Positions 25,759-34,112 of a stretch of 64,000 nt of DNA are shown piece after piece. Both the position numbers and the translations under genes were made by a program. Origin of the DNA: JAJTFW01 sp046330075 (GTDB taxonomy: Bacteria; Bacteroidota; Bacteroidia; AKYH767-A; OLB10); NCBI GenBank assembly GCA_046330075.1, contig JAXLTL010000002.1, positions 310,001 to 374,000 on the forward strand, given 5' to 3'. Numbering within the stretch: the stretch's first letter is position 1; each line of letters begins with the position of its first letter. Under the pieces are notes generated by a model. The model was not told where the DNA came from. It made no database searches and worked only from the letters and a program-made list of their open reading frames with translations.

Positions 25759-26070
25759 ATGACAAGAGTCAAAAGAACATTCAGTCCTGAGGAGCGCCTG
25801 AGCCTCATTCAGGAGGCCTCCAGAGAGGGATTTGCCCAGACATGCCGGAAGTATAACCTGGCACCGTCATTGTTAAACAGGTGGAAGAAAAAGTACCTTG
25901 AGCAGGGTTTGGGGGGCTTAAAGCCTAGTCGTGTGGCAGTTGATCCCAAAGTAAAGGAGTTGGAACAAGAGAACGAGCGGTTGAAGAAGATCATCGCACG
26001 TCAGGCATTAGAGCTTGAGGTGAAGGAGGAGCTTTTAAAAAAAACTCCTATCCAAATCAAACGAAAGTAG
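25759..26070 (+). CDS. IS3-family transposase OrfA (helix-turn-helix)
   Basis: This 103-residue DNA-binding OrfA has an N-terminal helix-turn-helix (TFSPEERLSLIQEASREG ... APSLLNRWKKKYLEQG). A leucine-zipper coiled coil follows (VKELEQENERLKKIIARQAL), which mediates oligomerisation. It normally recognises the terminal inverted repeats. Near its end the codons run through an A8 tract where ribosomes can slip into the orfB frame, so this product is made alone or as the N-terminal part of OrfAB. Confidence 0.9.
   Translation: MTRVKRTFSPEERLSLIQEASREGFAQTCRKYNLAPSLLNRWKKKYLEQGLGGLKPSRVAVDPKVKELEQENERLKKIIARQALELEVKEELLKKTPIQIKRK
26037..26044 (+). promoter_or_regulatory. Programmed -1 frameshift site (A8 run)
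   Basis: An A_AAA_AAA heptamer, in the orfA frame, is followed by C. The -1 frame is open from here to the orfB ATG at 26076 (KKNSYPNQTKVAIMQAY), so slippage would yield an OrfAB fusion transposase. This is the usual expression mode of the family. Confidence 0.65.
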
Positions 26071-26075
26071 CCATT

Positions 26076-27095
26076 ATGCAGGCGTATATAGGTAAGGCGA
26101 GCACAACGGATCTGATGAAGTGGCTAGGAATTCCCTCCAGCTCCTATTACTACAAGCCCACAGAGGGTAAACCGGGCCGAAAGCCGAGTACGCATACACT
26201 CTTCAAGAATGAGTTGGTAGAGAATCAACAAGTCGTAGCGGAGATCAAAGGCATTATTCTGGGACCTTACAATGCATATGGCTATCAGAATGTGACGGCA
26301 GAGCTTCGGGAAATGGGATATTGGATTGACGATAAAAAAGTGTACCGGATCATGGATGAAGAAAAGTTGCTATTGGGGAAAGTTATCCGGACAAAGGGCA
26401 AGAGAGAGAGGGTTCAGTATCGCAAGGTCGAAGCCTCCCGCCCAATGGAGTATTTATGTCTTGATATCAAGTATGTCTGGGTGCACGGAGAAAGCAGATG
26501 GTATTATCAGCTGTCGATTATGGATATATACAGCCGAAAGATCATTCACTGGATATTCCAGTCCAGTGTACGAAAAAAGGATGTGATAGATATGTTCCGG
26601 TATCTGCATCTTAAATATGATTTAAAGGGCGTAATTATCCGCAATGACAATGGTTCGCAGTTCCTGGCTAATGAAGTCAGACGCACATTACAAGAAATGG
26701 AAGCGCGTCAAGAGTTTACCCACGTTGCTACACCCGAAGAAAACGCCTATATTGAATCCTTCCACAGCATCCAACAGAGGGAATTATATTGCCGATATCA
26801 ATTTCTAAGTTATTATGAAGCTAAGAAGCATATTGAAGATTACATGCATTGGTATAATAATAAACGAAAGCATAAAAATCTGGGCCGCATTACGCCTCAG
26901 CAAAAATGGGATCAAGGAATGGCTTTGTCAACTCTTATGCAGAGCACCTTTGCAGCGGATGATGGCTTGTCAAGGCCGGTTGATACCGCTGTATCAAAAC
27001 CGACAAATCAACCGCTCGGCATGAGCCTTGACAAGCCCGCAGCCGATGCCTACCTTTGCATAACAGTTGACCAAAGCCATGGACAGCACTACTAA
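26076..27095 (+). CDS. IS3-family transposase OrfB (DDE integrase domain)
   Basis: The 339-residue catalytic part of the transposase has an N-terminal HTH_21 region (ILGPYNAYGYQNVTAELREMGY) and an rve integrase core. The DDE residues are seen in YLCLDIKYVW (first Asp), IIRNDNGSQF (second Asp) and EENAYIESFHS (Glu). The C-terminal WYNNKRKHKNLGRITPQQKW is typical. Past that, ~45 residues form an unusual Ser/Pro/Asp-rich tail (about 295-339). It is in the -1 frame relative to OrfA. There are no stops or frameshifts. Confidence 0.93.
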   Translation: MQAYIGKASTTDLMKWLGIPSSSYYYKPTEGKPGRKPSTHTLFKNELVENQQVVAEIKGIILGPYNAYGYQNVTAELREMGYWIDDKKVYRIMDEEKLLLGKVIRTKGKRERVQYRKVEASRPMEYLCLDIKYVWVHGESRWYYQLSIMDIYSRKIIHWIFQSSVRKKDVIDMFRYLHLKYDLKGVIIRNDNGSQFLANEVRRTLQEMEARQEFTHVATPEENAYIESFHSIQQRELYCRYQFLSYYEAKKHIEDYMHWYNNKRKHKNLGRITPQQKWDQGMALSTLMQSTFAADDGLSRPVDTAVSKPTNQPLGMSLDKPAADAYLCITVDQSHGQHY

Positions 27096-27105
27096 TGAAA
27101 ATCAT

Positions 27106-27137
27106 AGAATCTCTCCAGTTAATAGGGGGTTGCTACA
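27106..27137 (-). repeat. Right terminal inverted repeat of the IS3-family element
   Basis: Read on the minus strand it starts TGTAGCAACCCCCTATTA then actggagagattc, matching the left end at about 25 of 31 positions. Confidence 0.8.
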
Positions 27138-27451
27138 ATGATACATGTAAATATATTAAGGAAAATTGGTTGGCAAATTAATTATTGTAATAAGTTGATA
27201 ATAAAATTGTTAAAATGGAAGTGCATTGGCTTGCATCGCATAAAATTTACAAGGGATAATTAAGGTAGCATTTCAATTAGCACCAGAGAAATTGGTTAGT
27301 GGTTTATACTGTTGTTGGAATTCCTAATCATCATAGTAACACCTCCAAAAATTCGAACTGGGAAAAAACCTTAACCTGATCACTAGCACTCCAGCATAAT
27401 TGAACTTTTAACTCCGCCATTTGTCGTGGTGCTCAATGGGCGGAATGTTTT
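27138..27451. other. AT-rich intergenic DNA, no gene seen
   Basis: About 314 bases lie between the IS right end and the DinB-family gene. There is no plausible coding frame, RNA gene or strong hairpin. Before the IS arrived this was probably the upstream region of the propeller gene now ending at 25670, and it may contain its stranded promoter. Confidence 0.4.
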
Positions 27452-27967
27452 TCACCACTCTCCTGCATACCGCAAGGGATCTCCGGAGGAATGTAGGAGG
27501 CAGGCATGATGAAGGGCGTTGATCTGCCGGATATGGTGCAGGTCATGTGCTACCCAGTTAACAAGGAACATCTTCGCCGATAGCGGACCAAATTTCGGAT
27601 GTGCGTGAGCGTTATCCCATTTCGCATCGTTGAGTTTCTGAAGCCATCGGATAGAGCGATGACGTTCTTTCAGAAATTCTTCCAGTTTCTTCTCATACGA
27701 TTGTTCGCTGTAACTTCTGGAAGTTACCCATCCTTCCGGATCAATGGCCGGTAAGGGAGCTTCCGGTAGGGTTAATACATGCTCTAACCGTGCTCTGAAA
27801 TCTTCTTTCTCTTCATCTACCATATGGCAGAGGATTTCGAGGAGATTCCATTTTTCAGGCGCCGGACGGAATTGTACATCCTGACGCTGGCCGATGGTGA
27901 AAAGTGAATCGAACACAAGTCTGTTCAACGCCAGTTGTTCGATGAGAGGGGTAGGGTTGAAGTCCAA
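27452..27967 (-). CDS. DinB-family (four-helix bundle) protein
   Basis: This 171-residue protein belongs to the DinB_2/YfiT-like putative metalloenzyme family. The three metal-ligand histidines characteristic of the fold are present in LLEILCHMVDEE and in NWVAHDLHHIRQI. Family members include thiol transferases such as bacillithiol S-transferase, but many are uncharacterised. The frame begins with TTG at 27967 (TTGGACTTC); the next ATG is about 55 residues inside the conserved region, so TTG is the likely start. The substrate is not predictable from the sequence. Confidence 0.8.
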   Translation of the reverse strand: MDFNPTPLIEQLALNRLVFDSLFTIGQRQDVQFRPAPEKWNLLEILCHMVDEEKEDFRARLEHVLTLPEAPLPAIDPEGWVTSRSYSEQSYEKKLEEFLKERHRSIRWLQKLNDAKWDNAHAHPKFGPLSAKMFLVNWVAHDLHHIRQINALHHACLLHSSGDPLRYAGEW

Positions 27968-28095
27968 GGAAAGGGAGGTTGATGAGTAGCTTGTAAAATT
28001 ACAATTGCCCTGCTTCTTTCAAAGGGTTCGGTCCTTTTTTTTATCCGGTGAAAATTACGGGGGTGAAACTGTCCGGTGAACGGCCATAAACTGCC

Positions 28096-28130
28096 GGTAA
28101 AAGAAGAAGGCTGCCCCTGCGGACAGCCTT
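28096..28130 (-). terminator. Intrinsic terminator after groEL
   Basis: On the minus strand AAGGCTG-tccgcagggg-CAGCCTT is followed by cttcttttac. It lies about 30 bases past the groEL stop. Confidence 0.7.
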
Positions 28131-28158
28131 CCTTTCTGAATGTATTCGGGGAAGAGGC

Positions 28159-29790
28159 TTAATACATGCCTTCCATTCCGCCACCCGGCATAGCAGGAAC
28201 AGCGGGTTTGTCTTCCTTGATTTCGCTGAGTACGCACTCGGTAGTGAGGAGCATACCTGCGATAGAAGCAGCATTCTCCAGGGCTACACGGGTTACCTTG
28301 GTTGGGTCAATTACACCGGCTTTGAGCATGTTCTCGTACACGTCAGTGCGGGCATTGTAACCGAAGTCGTCCTTGCCTTCTTTCACTTTCTGAACAACGA
28401 TGGATCCTTCGATTCCTGCGTTTTCCACGATCTGACGCAGCGGCTCTTCGAGGGCGCGTTTAACGATCAGTACGCCGGTTGTTTCATCGTCATTGGCTCC
28501 TTTGAGTTTCTCAAGTGAAGAGATGCAACGGATGTAGGCCACGCCACCACCCGGTACGATTCCTTCTTCTACCGCAGCACGGGTAGCATGTAAAGCATCG
28601 TCCACACGGTCTTTCTTCTCTTTCATCTCAACTTCAGTAGCAGCACCAACATACAGTACGGCAACGCCACCTGCGAGTTTTGCCAGACGCTCCTGGAGTT
28701 TTTCTTTATCGTAATCAGAGGTTGTGGTTTCGATCTGTGCTTTGATCTGGTTTACACGGGCTGTGATATCTTCTTTTTTACCGGCACCGTTAACAACAGT
28801 GGTGTTGTCTTTGTCGATGGTAACTTTCTCTGCTTTGCCGAGGTAAGTGATGTCAGCTGCGTCGAGTTTGAAACCACGCTCTTCGCTGATAACTGTTCCA
28901 CCGGTAAGGATCGCGATATCTTCCATCATCGCTTTGCGGCGATCACCAAAGCCCGGAGCTTTAACAGCAGCGATTTTCAATGAACCACGCAGTTTGTTTA
29001 CAACGAGGGTAGCCAGTGCTTCACCATCTACATCTTCGGCAATGATCAGCAGTGGGCGACCGGTTTGAACCACTTTCTCGAGGATCGGCAGCAGTTCTTT
29101 CATGTTGCTGATCTTTTTGTCGTAAAGGAGGATATACGGGCTCTCCAGTACCGCTTCCATTTTATCAGCGTTGGTGACGAAGTATGGGCTGATATAACCA
29201 CGGTCGAACTGCATACCTTCTACTACTGTTACAGTAGTTTCTGTGCCTTTTGCTTCTTCAACAGTGATTACACCTTCTTTCTTCACTTTCTCCATCGCCT
29301 CAGCGATGAGTTTTCCGATTTCATTGTCATTGTTGGCAGAAATGGTAGCTACCTGCTCAATCTTCTGATTGTCGTCGCCCACACTCTTGCTCATTTTACG
29401 CAGTGATTCCACTACGGAAATAACGGCTTTGTCGATACCGCGCTTCAGGTCCATTGGATTGGCACCGGCTGCTACGTTCTTCAGACCGGCTGTTACAATA
29501 GCCTGAGCGAGAACAGTTGCTGTTGTTGTACCGTCACCGGCAACGTCAGCGGTTTTAGAAGCCACTTCTTTCAGCATCTGTGCGCCCATGTTTTCAACCG
29601 GGTTCTTCAGCTCGATTTCTTTTGCCACACTCACACCGTCCTTGGTGATGGAAGGTGCGCCGTATTTCTTGTCAATGATCACATTACGGCCTTTGGGACC
29701 GAGGGTCACTTTCACTGCATTTGCCAAAGCGTCTACTCCGCGCTTTAATAAGTCGCGTGCTTCGAGGTTGAAAGAGATTTCTTTTGCCAT
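28159..29790 (-). CDS. groL: Chaperonin GroEL (60 kDa)
   Basis: The 543-residue GroEL forms the double-ring ATP-driven folding chamber. It carries the ATP motifs LGPKGRNVIIDKKYG and AGDGTTTATVLAQAI, the apical domain (KPLLIIAEDVDGEALATLVV-type segment) and VPGGGVAYIRC in the C-terminal equatorial domain. It ends in a Gly/Met tail (PGGGMEGMY). It lies 43 bases behind groES, forming the usual bicistronic operon. No CIRCE element was seen upstream of groES. Confidence 0.98.
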   Translation of the reverse strand: MAKEISFNLEARDLLKRGVDALANAVKVTLGPKGRNVIIDKKYGAPSITKDGVSVAKEIELKNPVENMGAQMLKEVASKTADVAGDGTTTATVLAQAIVTAGLKNVAAGANPMDLKRGIDKAVISVVESLRKMSKSVGDDNQKIEQVATISANNDNEIGKLIAEAMEKVKKEGVITVEEAKGTETTVTVVEGMQFDRGYISPYFVTNADKMEAVLESPYILLYDKKISNMKELLPILEKVVQTGRPLLIIAEDVDGEALATLVVNKLRGSLKIAAVKAPGFGDRRKAMMEDIAILTGGTVISEERGFKLDAADITYLGKAEKVTIDKDNTTVVNGAGKKEDITARVNQIKAQIETTTSDYDKEKLQERLAKLAGGVAVLYVGAATEVEMKEKKDRVDDALHATRAAVEEGIVPGGGVAYIRCISSLEKLKGANDDETTGVLIVKRALEEPLRQIVENAGIEGSIVVQKVKEGKDDFGYNARTDVYENMLKAGVIDPTKVTRVALENAASIAGMLLTTECVLSEIKEDKPAVPAMPGGGMEGMY

Positions 29791-29833
29791 GGTTTCTTAT
29801 TGGATTTTTTGTTTTTTAGTGATGGTTGTTTAA

Positions 29834-30112
29834 TCAGATTACTGCGAAGATGTCAGATTCACGCATGATCAGCAGCTCTTTGCCGTCGACGCTGATTTCA
29901 GTTCCGGCATATTTTCCGTACAAAACGGTATCGCCCACTTTAACGGTCAGGGGTTCATCCTTTTTACCATTACCTACAGCTACTACTTTGCCTTTCTGGG
30001 GTTTCTCTTTCGCTGTGTCAGGGATGATGATGCCGCTGGCGGTTTTCTCTTCTGCCGGTGATACTTCCACGATCACGCGGTCAGCCAATGGTTTGATACT
30101 AACATTACTCAT
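29834..30112 (-). CDS. groS: Co-chaperonin GroES (10 kDa)
   Basis: This 92-residue GroES is the heptameric lid of the GroEL chamber. The N-terminal IKPLADRVIVEV, the mobile loop region TASGIIIPDTAKEKPQ and GKYAGTEISVDGKELLIMRE are all typical. It is the first gene of groES-groEL. Upstream on the minus strand lies a small palindrome (GGGAA-caat-TTCCC, about 30157-30170) of unknown significance; I found no TAnnTTTG box. Confidence 0.97.
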   Translation of the reverse strand: MSNVSIKPLADRVIVEVSPAEEKTASGIIIPDTAKEKPQKGKVVAVGNGKKDEPLTVKVGDTVLYGKYAGTEISVDGKELLIMRESDIFAVI

Positions 30113-30211
30113 GATGCTTGATTTTATTTAGGTGTTTTTTGAATTGTGTTGATATGGGAACAATTTCCCGAACGCCCGATTACAGGGATCATGCCAATCG
30201 GGAAAAAATGA

Positions 30212-30259
30212 AAAATGCTGTCAAAATTTCCCGTTCCGGTGAATTTTTGACAGCATTTT
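30212..30259 (-). terminator. Strong terminator after secG
   Basis: AAAATGCTGTCAAAA and TTTTGACAGCATTTT form a perfect 15-bp stem around an 18-base loop. On the minus strand the stem is followed by T-rich sequence (catttttt, to ~30202). It ends the miaB-to-secG operon before groES. Confidence 0.8.
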
Positions 30260-30291
30260 CTGGCCAGCTTGTGGACAAGCTGTCAGCGTAA

Positions 30292-30666
30292 TTATTGAGC
30301 AGGTGCCGTAGCTGGCTGTCCTGCTGGTTGACCTGCTGGTTGACCGGCAGGCTGTGCAGCAGGTTGTGCGGCAGGAGCACTGGGAAGTGCAGTATTCTGC
30401 ATTTGCTCTTCTATGATAGACGAACCTTCGCTCGTGGATGCACCTCTTGGAAGTACAAAGTTGCCGGCCATTGCCAGTACCAGCATCCCAATGGCAAAAC
30501 CCCAGGTCAGTTTCTCAAGGAAATCCGTGGTTTTGCGAACCCCCATAATCTGGTTGGATGCCTGGAGTCCGGATGCAAGTCCGCCGCCTTTTGAATTTTG
30601 AACCAACACAACAGCGCAGAGCAGGATGCTGACAATGATGAGCAGTATGACAATTAATGTGAACAT
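30292..30666 (-). CDS. secG: Preprotein translocase subunit SecG
   Basis: This 124-residue SecG has two transmembrane segments: ~2-22 (FTLIVILLIIVSILLCAVVL) and ~55-73 (WGFAIGMLVLAMAGNFVL). The conserved QNSKGGGLASG lies between them. It helps SecYE/SecA export. The C-terminal ~35 residues are a low-complexity tail with repeated AQPAG/GQPAG units, absent from most SecG proteins. It is the last gene of the operon, seven bases behind the TPR gene and before a strong terminator. Confidence 0.92.
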   Translation of the reverse strand: MFTLIVILLIIVSILLCAVVLVQNSKGGGLASGLQASNQIMGVRKTTDFLEKLTWGFAIGMLVLAMAGNFVLPRGASTSEGSSIIEEQMQNTALPSAPAAQPAAQPAGQPAGQPAGQPATAPAQ

Positions 30667-30673
30667 AATCGAA

Positions 30674-32383
30674 TCAGGAGTTAGATTTTTTCTTCAGTTC
30701 TTCTATAAGGGCTGCAAAGTAACGGCTTTTTTCGGGGAATTTCAAGCTTAATTTCTGATAGAATGAAATGGCCTTTTTGAAATTACCTTGCTGGGCATAA
30801 ATACTTGCTAATGTTTCAGTTACAAGATCGTCCGGCTCAAGAATTGACTTTTTGGCCATGTTAGACGGACTGTAGAATGTGCTCTTGGAGGGGGTGATCC
30901 GGGGCTCTTCACGGATAAATTTGTCGATCAACTCACCCGCCGGTACACGTGGTTTGGGCGGATCCGTATCCACCAATGAAGGGTCTGGGATCGGTTTTCT
31001 GGGAGGAATGATCTCTCCGGTGAATATGGTTTCGGCTGCCTGATTTTCTTCGGGGACCGTGGATACGCCGGGCTGATGCTGTTCCGGTTCCACTGCCGGA
31101 CGAGGATCTGCTGAAGTAACCGGCGCGGCATATACCTGAACCGGGGTTTCGGCAGCAGTACTGACCGGAGTATCCATCGCTTCGGATTTCACGAAAATGA
31201 ACTTCACATGGGCAACCGGAGAACCGGCTCTGGTATCAGCAGTCGTATTTTCGTATATGCCTGCCGTTAGAGAAGGCGCCGTTTCTGCTTCCTGCGCTGG
31301 AGTTTCTTCCTGACGTTCAGCCACCGTTGTAAAAGCAGGTGATTCCGCTGATTCCGGATTACCGGCCGTTGCAGTCTGAACTGCTTCGGGTACCATGGTT
31401 TCTGCAGCGGGTGTCGGTTCTTTCTTTTCCTCCGGCGGGTGATTCAGCTTCAGCCAGTCACTGAAGGAATGAATTTCACGGGTGTGGGTGGTGTAATTCT
31501 CTTCGGTGTGTCCGTACGTTGTTGGTGTATCTGGAGCAGGCTGCTCAGTAAGCGGAGCAACGTCTGCGGCTTCGATTTCTTCCGGTAACTTATCGTTGAA
31601 ATATTCTGAATTCCGTAATCGGGATTCAGCGAGGCTTTCCCGGATAATATCTTCCAGCGGATCCTGTGCCTGCTCTTCTGCAGGCGGAGGTGTTGTTGCA
31701 ATTGAGTTAACGGTTTCAGCAGGCGGGTTTAATTCTGCTGCTGCGGGGACGAATGCAGGAAGGTCCGTCAATAAGGATTCCGGTTCTCTTTCAGCCGGTG
31801 TTTCAGCTGCCGTGTACAACGTGCTTTCCGGTAATGCAGCGGTTTCAGTAGGTTCCTGTTCGGATGTTTCTGTGGTTTGTTCTTCGCCGGAAGGAAAAAC
31901 AGAGTCTGCAGGTAGGTTTTCAGGCTCCTGCCAGAAATTGAGTTCTTTCAACCGTTGGTTGACGATTTCTTCCACCGACATTTTGGCTTCGTCCGTTGGC
32001 GCTTCGTATTCAGGGAGTGAAGAAGTGATTTCCGCAGCCACAACCGGCTCAAAAACGGGAGCCGGTGTTTCATCTGTTTCCTGAGCCGGAACGGCAGGGG
32101 ATGCTGATTCGTAAATACCGGCCATGACATCATCGCTGGTCGGTCCGTCCGGTTCCGGATGAATAAGGCGGAAGAGACGGGTGCGGTCAGGAGCCAGCGA
32201 CGCAGTGACTTTGAGTTGTTGCGGGTATTGTACACTGTCATTGACAGCGAGCTGTTTCAGATAAAGGTAACGCAGCGGCTGGCAGTACGGAAACTGTCCC
32301 GCTAGCGAAGCAATACTGTCTGTGGAGACAGTAGCTGTCAGCTCGGGATGCCGTACCAGGTCCAGGAATTGCTCTCTTGTCAT
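30674..32383 (-). CDS. Pro/Glu/Thr-rich protein with C-terminal TPR
   Basis: This 569-residue protein has three visible parts. Residues 1-~85 form a folded N-terminal domain (TREQFLDLVRHPELTATV, QFPYCQPLRYLYLKQLA). Residues ~95-490 are a long disordered linker dominated by Ala, Pro, Glu and Thr. Residues ~510-569 form a tetratricopeptide-like pair (LVTETLASIYAQQGNFKKAISFYQKL). There is no signal peptide, so it is probably cytoplasmic. It overlaps lptE by one base and sits seven bases before secG, so it is co-expressed with envelope biogenesis genes. I do not know a named function for it. Confidence 0.8.
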   Translation of the reverse strand: MTREQFLDLVRHPELTATVSTDSIASLAGQFPYCQPLRYLYLKQLAVNDSVQYPQQLKVTASLAPDRTRLFRLIHPEPDGPTSDDVMAGIYESASPAVPAQETDETPAPVFEPVVAAEITSSLPEYEAPTDEAKMSVEEIVNQRLKELNFWQEPENLPADSVFPSGEEQTTETSEQEPTETAALPESTLYTAAETPAEREPESLLTDLPAFVPAAAELNPPAETVNSIATTPPPAEEQAQDPLEDIIRESLAESRLRNSEYFNDKLPEEIEAADVAPLTEQPAPDTPTTYGHTEENYTTHTREIHSFSDWLKLNHPPEEKKEPTPAAETMVPEAVQTATAGNPESAESPAFTTVAERQEETPAQEAETAPSLTAGIYENTTADTRAGSPVAHVKFIFVKSEAMDTPVSTAAETPVQVYAAPVTSADPRPAVEPEQHQPGVSTVPEENQAAETIFTGEIIPPRKPIPDPSLVDTDPPKPRVPAGELIDKFIREEPRITPSKSTFYSPSNMAKKSILEPDDLVTETLASIYAQQGNFKKAISFYQKLSLKFPEKSRYFAALIEELKKKSNS

Positions 32384-32886
32384 TACCAGTTACTCACAGA
32401 TTTATTAAAGATGTCGTCAATCAGCTGACGGTTGATTTCGTCGATCAGACTCAGCTCAACTTCTGTCAGATTTTTTTTCGCGTCGTAATCGGCGTAGCGT
32501 GTAAAAGTAGTCTCAAAATTCTGTTTGGCATCCTTGGTATTGGTGAATTTTACGTATACGCTAATGGTCAGCCGGTTCAGGGCAGCCGTTTCTGTTCCCT
32601 GAATCGCCACCGGAGCAGTCCGGTAATCAGAAATATAGCCTTCGAACTGGAGGTCGCCATCGCGGTCTGCCTGGCGGAGATTGGCCAGCGAGATGAACCG
32701 TTCTTTCAGTTTTTCGGTGAACGCCTGACTGAGCAATGGCTGCACCAGCTGGGCCCGGTTGGGGAAGTATTGCACTGAAAAAGACTTCACTTCCGGGGAG
32801 ATGGAAGCGCCGGTAAATGAATAGACTCCGCAGCCGGAAATAATTCCGACCATCCCTAACAGGAAGGCAGCTACGAAGTTCTTCAT
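32383..32886 (-). CDS. lptE: LptE-like LPS-assembly lipoprotein
   Basis: This 167-residue lipoprotein has a signal peptide ending in the lipobox IISGC (Cys19). The mature part GVYSFTGASISPEVKSFSVQYFPN is the pattern of the Bacteroidota LptE family, which plugs the LptD barrel for lipopolysaccharide insertion into the outer membrane. Its start overlaps the upstream sigma-54 activator gene by four bases (ATGA). The family assignment rests on the N-terminal motif, length and operon context. Confidence 0.82.
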   Translation of the reverse strand: MKNFVAAFLLGMVGIISGCGVYSFTGASISPEVKSFSVQYFPNRAQLVQPLLSQAFTEKLKERFISLANLRQADRDGDLQFEGYISDYRTAPVAIQGTETAALNRLTISVYVKFTNTKDAKQNFETTFTRYADYDAKKNLTEVELSLIDEINRQLIDDIFNKSVSNW

Positions 32887-34103
32887 TCCTTGATCTGGTA
32901 TTCGTTGATTTTGCGGTAAAGGGTGCGTTCGGAGATGCCAAGTTCACGGGCTGCTTCCTTGCGTTTGCCTTTGTGTTTGGAGATGGCTTTGCGGATCATC
33001 TCTTTTTCTTTTTCCGCGAGACTCAGCGTTTCATCCTGCATCTCGGTATGCCCTTCAATTTTGATGGGCTGCGTGCTGAGTGTTACACCGGGTTCGGTTT
33101 CGATGATTTCCGAACGCCGCGGAGCAGGATAAATTTCATCGGAGAACTCTTCTGTTTCAGGGAGGTTGACTGAACCGCCATTCATCAGCGTTGCCACTAC
33201 TTTCTTGAGCTCGGTGAGGTCTTTCTTCATGTCGAAAAGTACCTTATAGAGGAGTTCACGTTCACTGAATTCTCCTCCGTTGCGGGCTTCGTCGCGCAGT
33301 ACCATGGGCAGCGCTTTCGATTCCTGCCCGGGAAGATATTTTAAGAGGATATCGGCCGTAATTTCTTTTTTCTGCTCGAGGATGGAAAGCTGTTCCGTAA
33401 CATTTTTCAGCTGGCGGATATTTCCGGGCCAGCGGTATTCAACGAGCAAGTGCTGCGCTTCGGGCAGGAGATGAATGGTGGGCATCTTGTACCGGTCGGC
33501 GAAGTCAGCCGCGAATTTCCTGAACAAAAGATGGATGTCTTCCTTGCGTTCGCGCAGTGGCGGCACATGGATGGGTACGGTATTCAGGCGGTAGTACAGA
33601 TCTTCTCTGAATTTGCCGCGTTCAATGGCTTCGGGAATATTCACGTTGGTGGCAGCCACAACGCGCACATTGGTTTTCTGCACTTTGCTGGAACCTACAC
33701 GGATGAACTCTCCGGTTTCCAGTACGCGCAGTAAACGTACCTGCGTCATCATGGGTAATTCAGCTACTTCGTCGAGGAAAATGGTGCCACCATTCACAAC
33801 TTCAAAATAACCTTTACGGGCTTCGTGTGCGCCGGTGAAAGAACCTTTTTCGTGACCGAAAAGTTCAGAGTCGATGGTGCCCTCAGGAATAGCACCACAG
33901 TTGACAGCAATGTTGGGTCCGTGTTTGCGGCTGCTGAGGAAATGAATGATCTGCGAGAAGATTTCTTTCCCGGTTCCGCTTTCACCGGTGATAAGCACAC
34001 TGAGGTCAGTAGGAGCTACCTGTCGCGCAATGTCGATCGCGTGATCTAACAGCGGCGAATTACCGATAATTCCGTACCTGTTCTTTATTTCCTGTATGCT
34101 CAT
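32883..34103 (-). CDS. Sigma-54-dependent transcriptional activator without receiver domain
   Basis: This 406-residue regulator starts directly with the AAA+ domain: Walker A GESGTGKE (~residue 40), the sigma-54 contact loop GSFTGA, Walker B GGTIFLDEVAEL, and the R-finger region FREDLYYRLNTVPI. A Fis-type helix-turn-helix ends the protein (KEAARELGISERTLYRKINEY). No N-terminal receiver, GAF or PAS domain is present, so it resembles PspF and must be controlled by a partner, by expression level or by the linker (~265-355). It is the second gene of the operon, nine bases behind miaB, next to lptE and secG. Its target promoters are not known. Confidence 0.92.
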   Translation of the reverse strand: MSIQEIKNRYGIIGNSPLLDHAIDIARQVAPTDLSVLITGESGTGKEIFSQIIHFLSSRKHGPNIAVNCGAIPEGTIDSELFGHEKGSFTGAHEARKGYFEVVNGGTIFLDEVAELPMMTQVRLLRVLETGEFIRVGSSKVQKTNVRVVAATNVNIPEAIERGKFREDLYYRLNTVPIHVPPLRERKEDIHLLFRKFAADFADRYKMPTIHLLPEAQHLLVEYRWPGNIRQLKNVTEQLSILEQKKEITADILLKYLPGQESKALPMVLRDEARNGGEFSERELLYKVLFDMKKDLTELKKVVATLMNGGSVNLPETEEFSDEIYPAPRRSEIIETEPGVTLSTQPIKIEGHTEMQDETLSLAEKEKEMIRKAISKHKGKRKEAARELGISERTLYRKINEYQIKE

Positions 34104-34112
34104 ACTGAAAAG

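Larger units (their letters stand above)
25692..27137 (+). mobile_element. Complete IS3-family insertion sequence (~1.45 kb)
   Basis: The element has an orfA and an orfB in overlapping -1 register, a slippery A-run between them, and imperfect terminal inverted repeats of about 30 bases. The left end begins TGTACTAGCCCCCTA; the right end reads TGTAGCAACCCCCTA inward. The outermost TG...CA ends, typical of the IS150 group, are at 25692 and 27137. With those ends the flanks (gaa / atg) are not a duplication. If each end is taken one base further in (25693-27136), a 3-bp AAT target duplication appears. All parts look intact, so it may be active or recently arrived. Confidence 0.9.

Noticed and set aside
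27340..27365. 'ttcgaactggg' resembling a tRNA T-loop
   Set aside because: No acceptor stem, D-arm or anticodon arm can be drawn around it.
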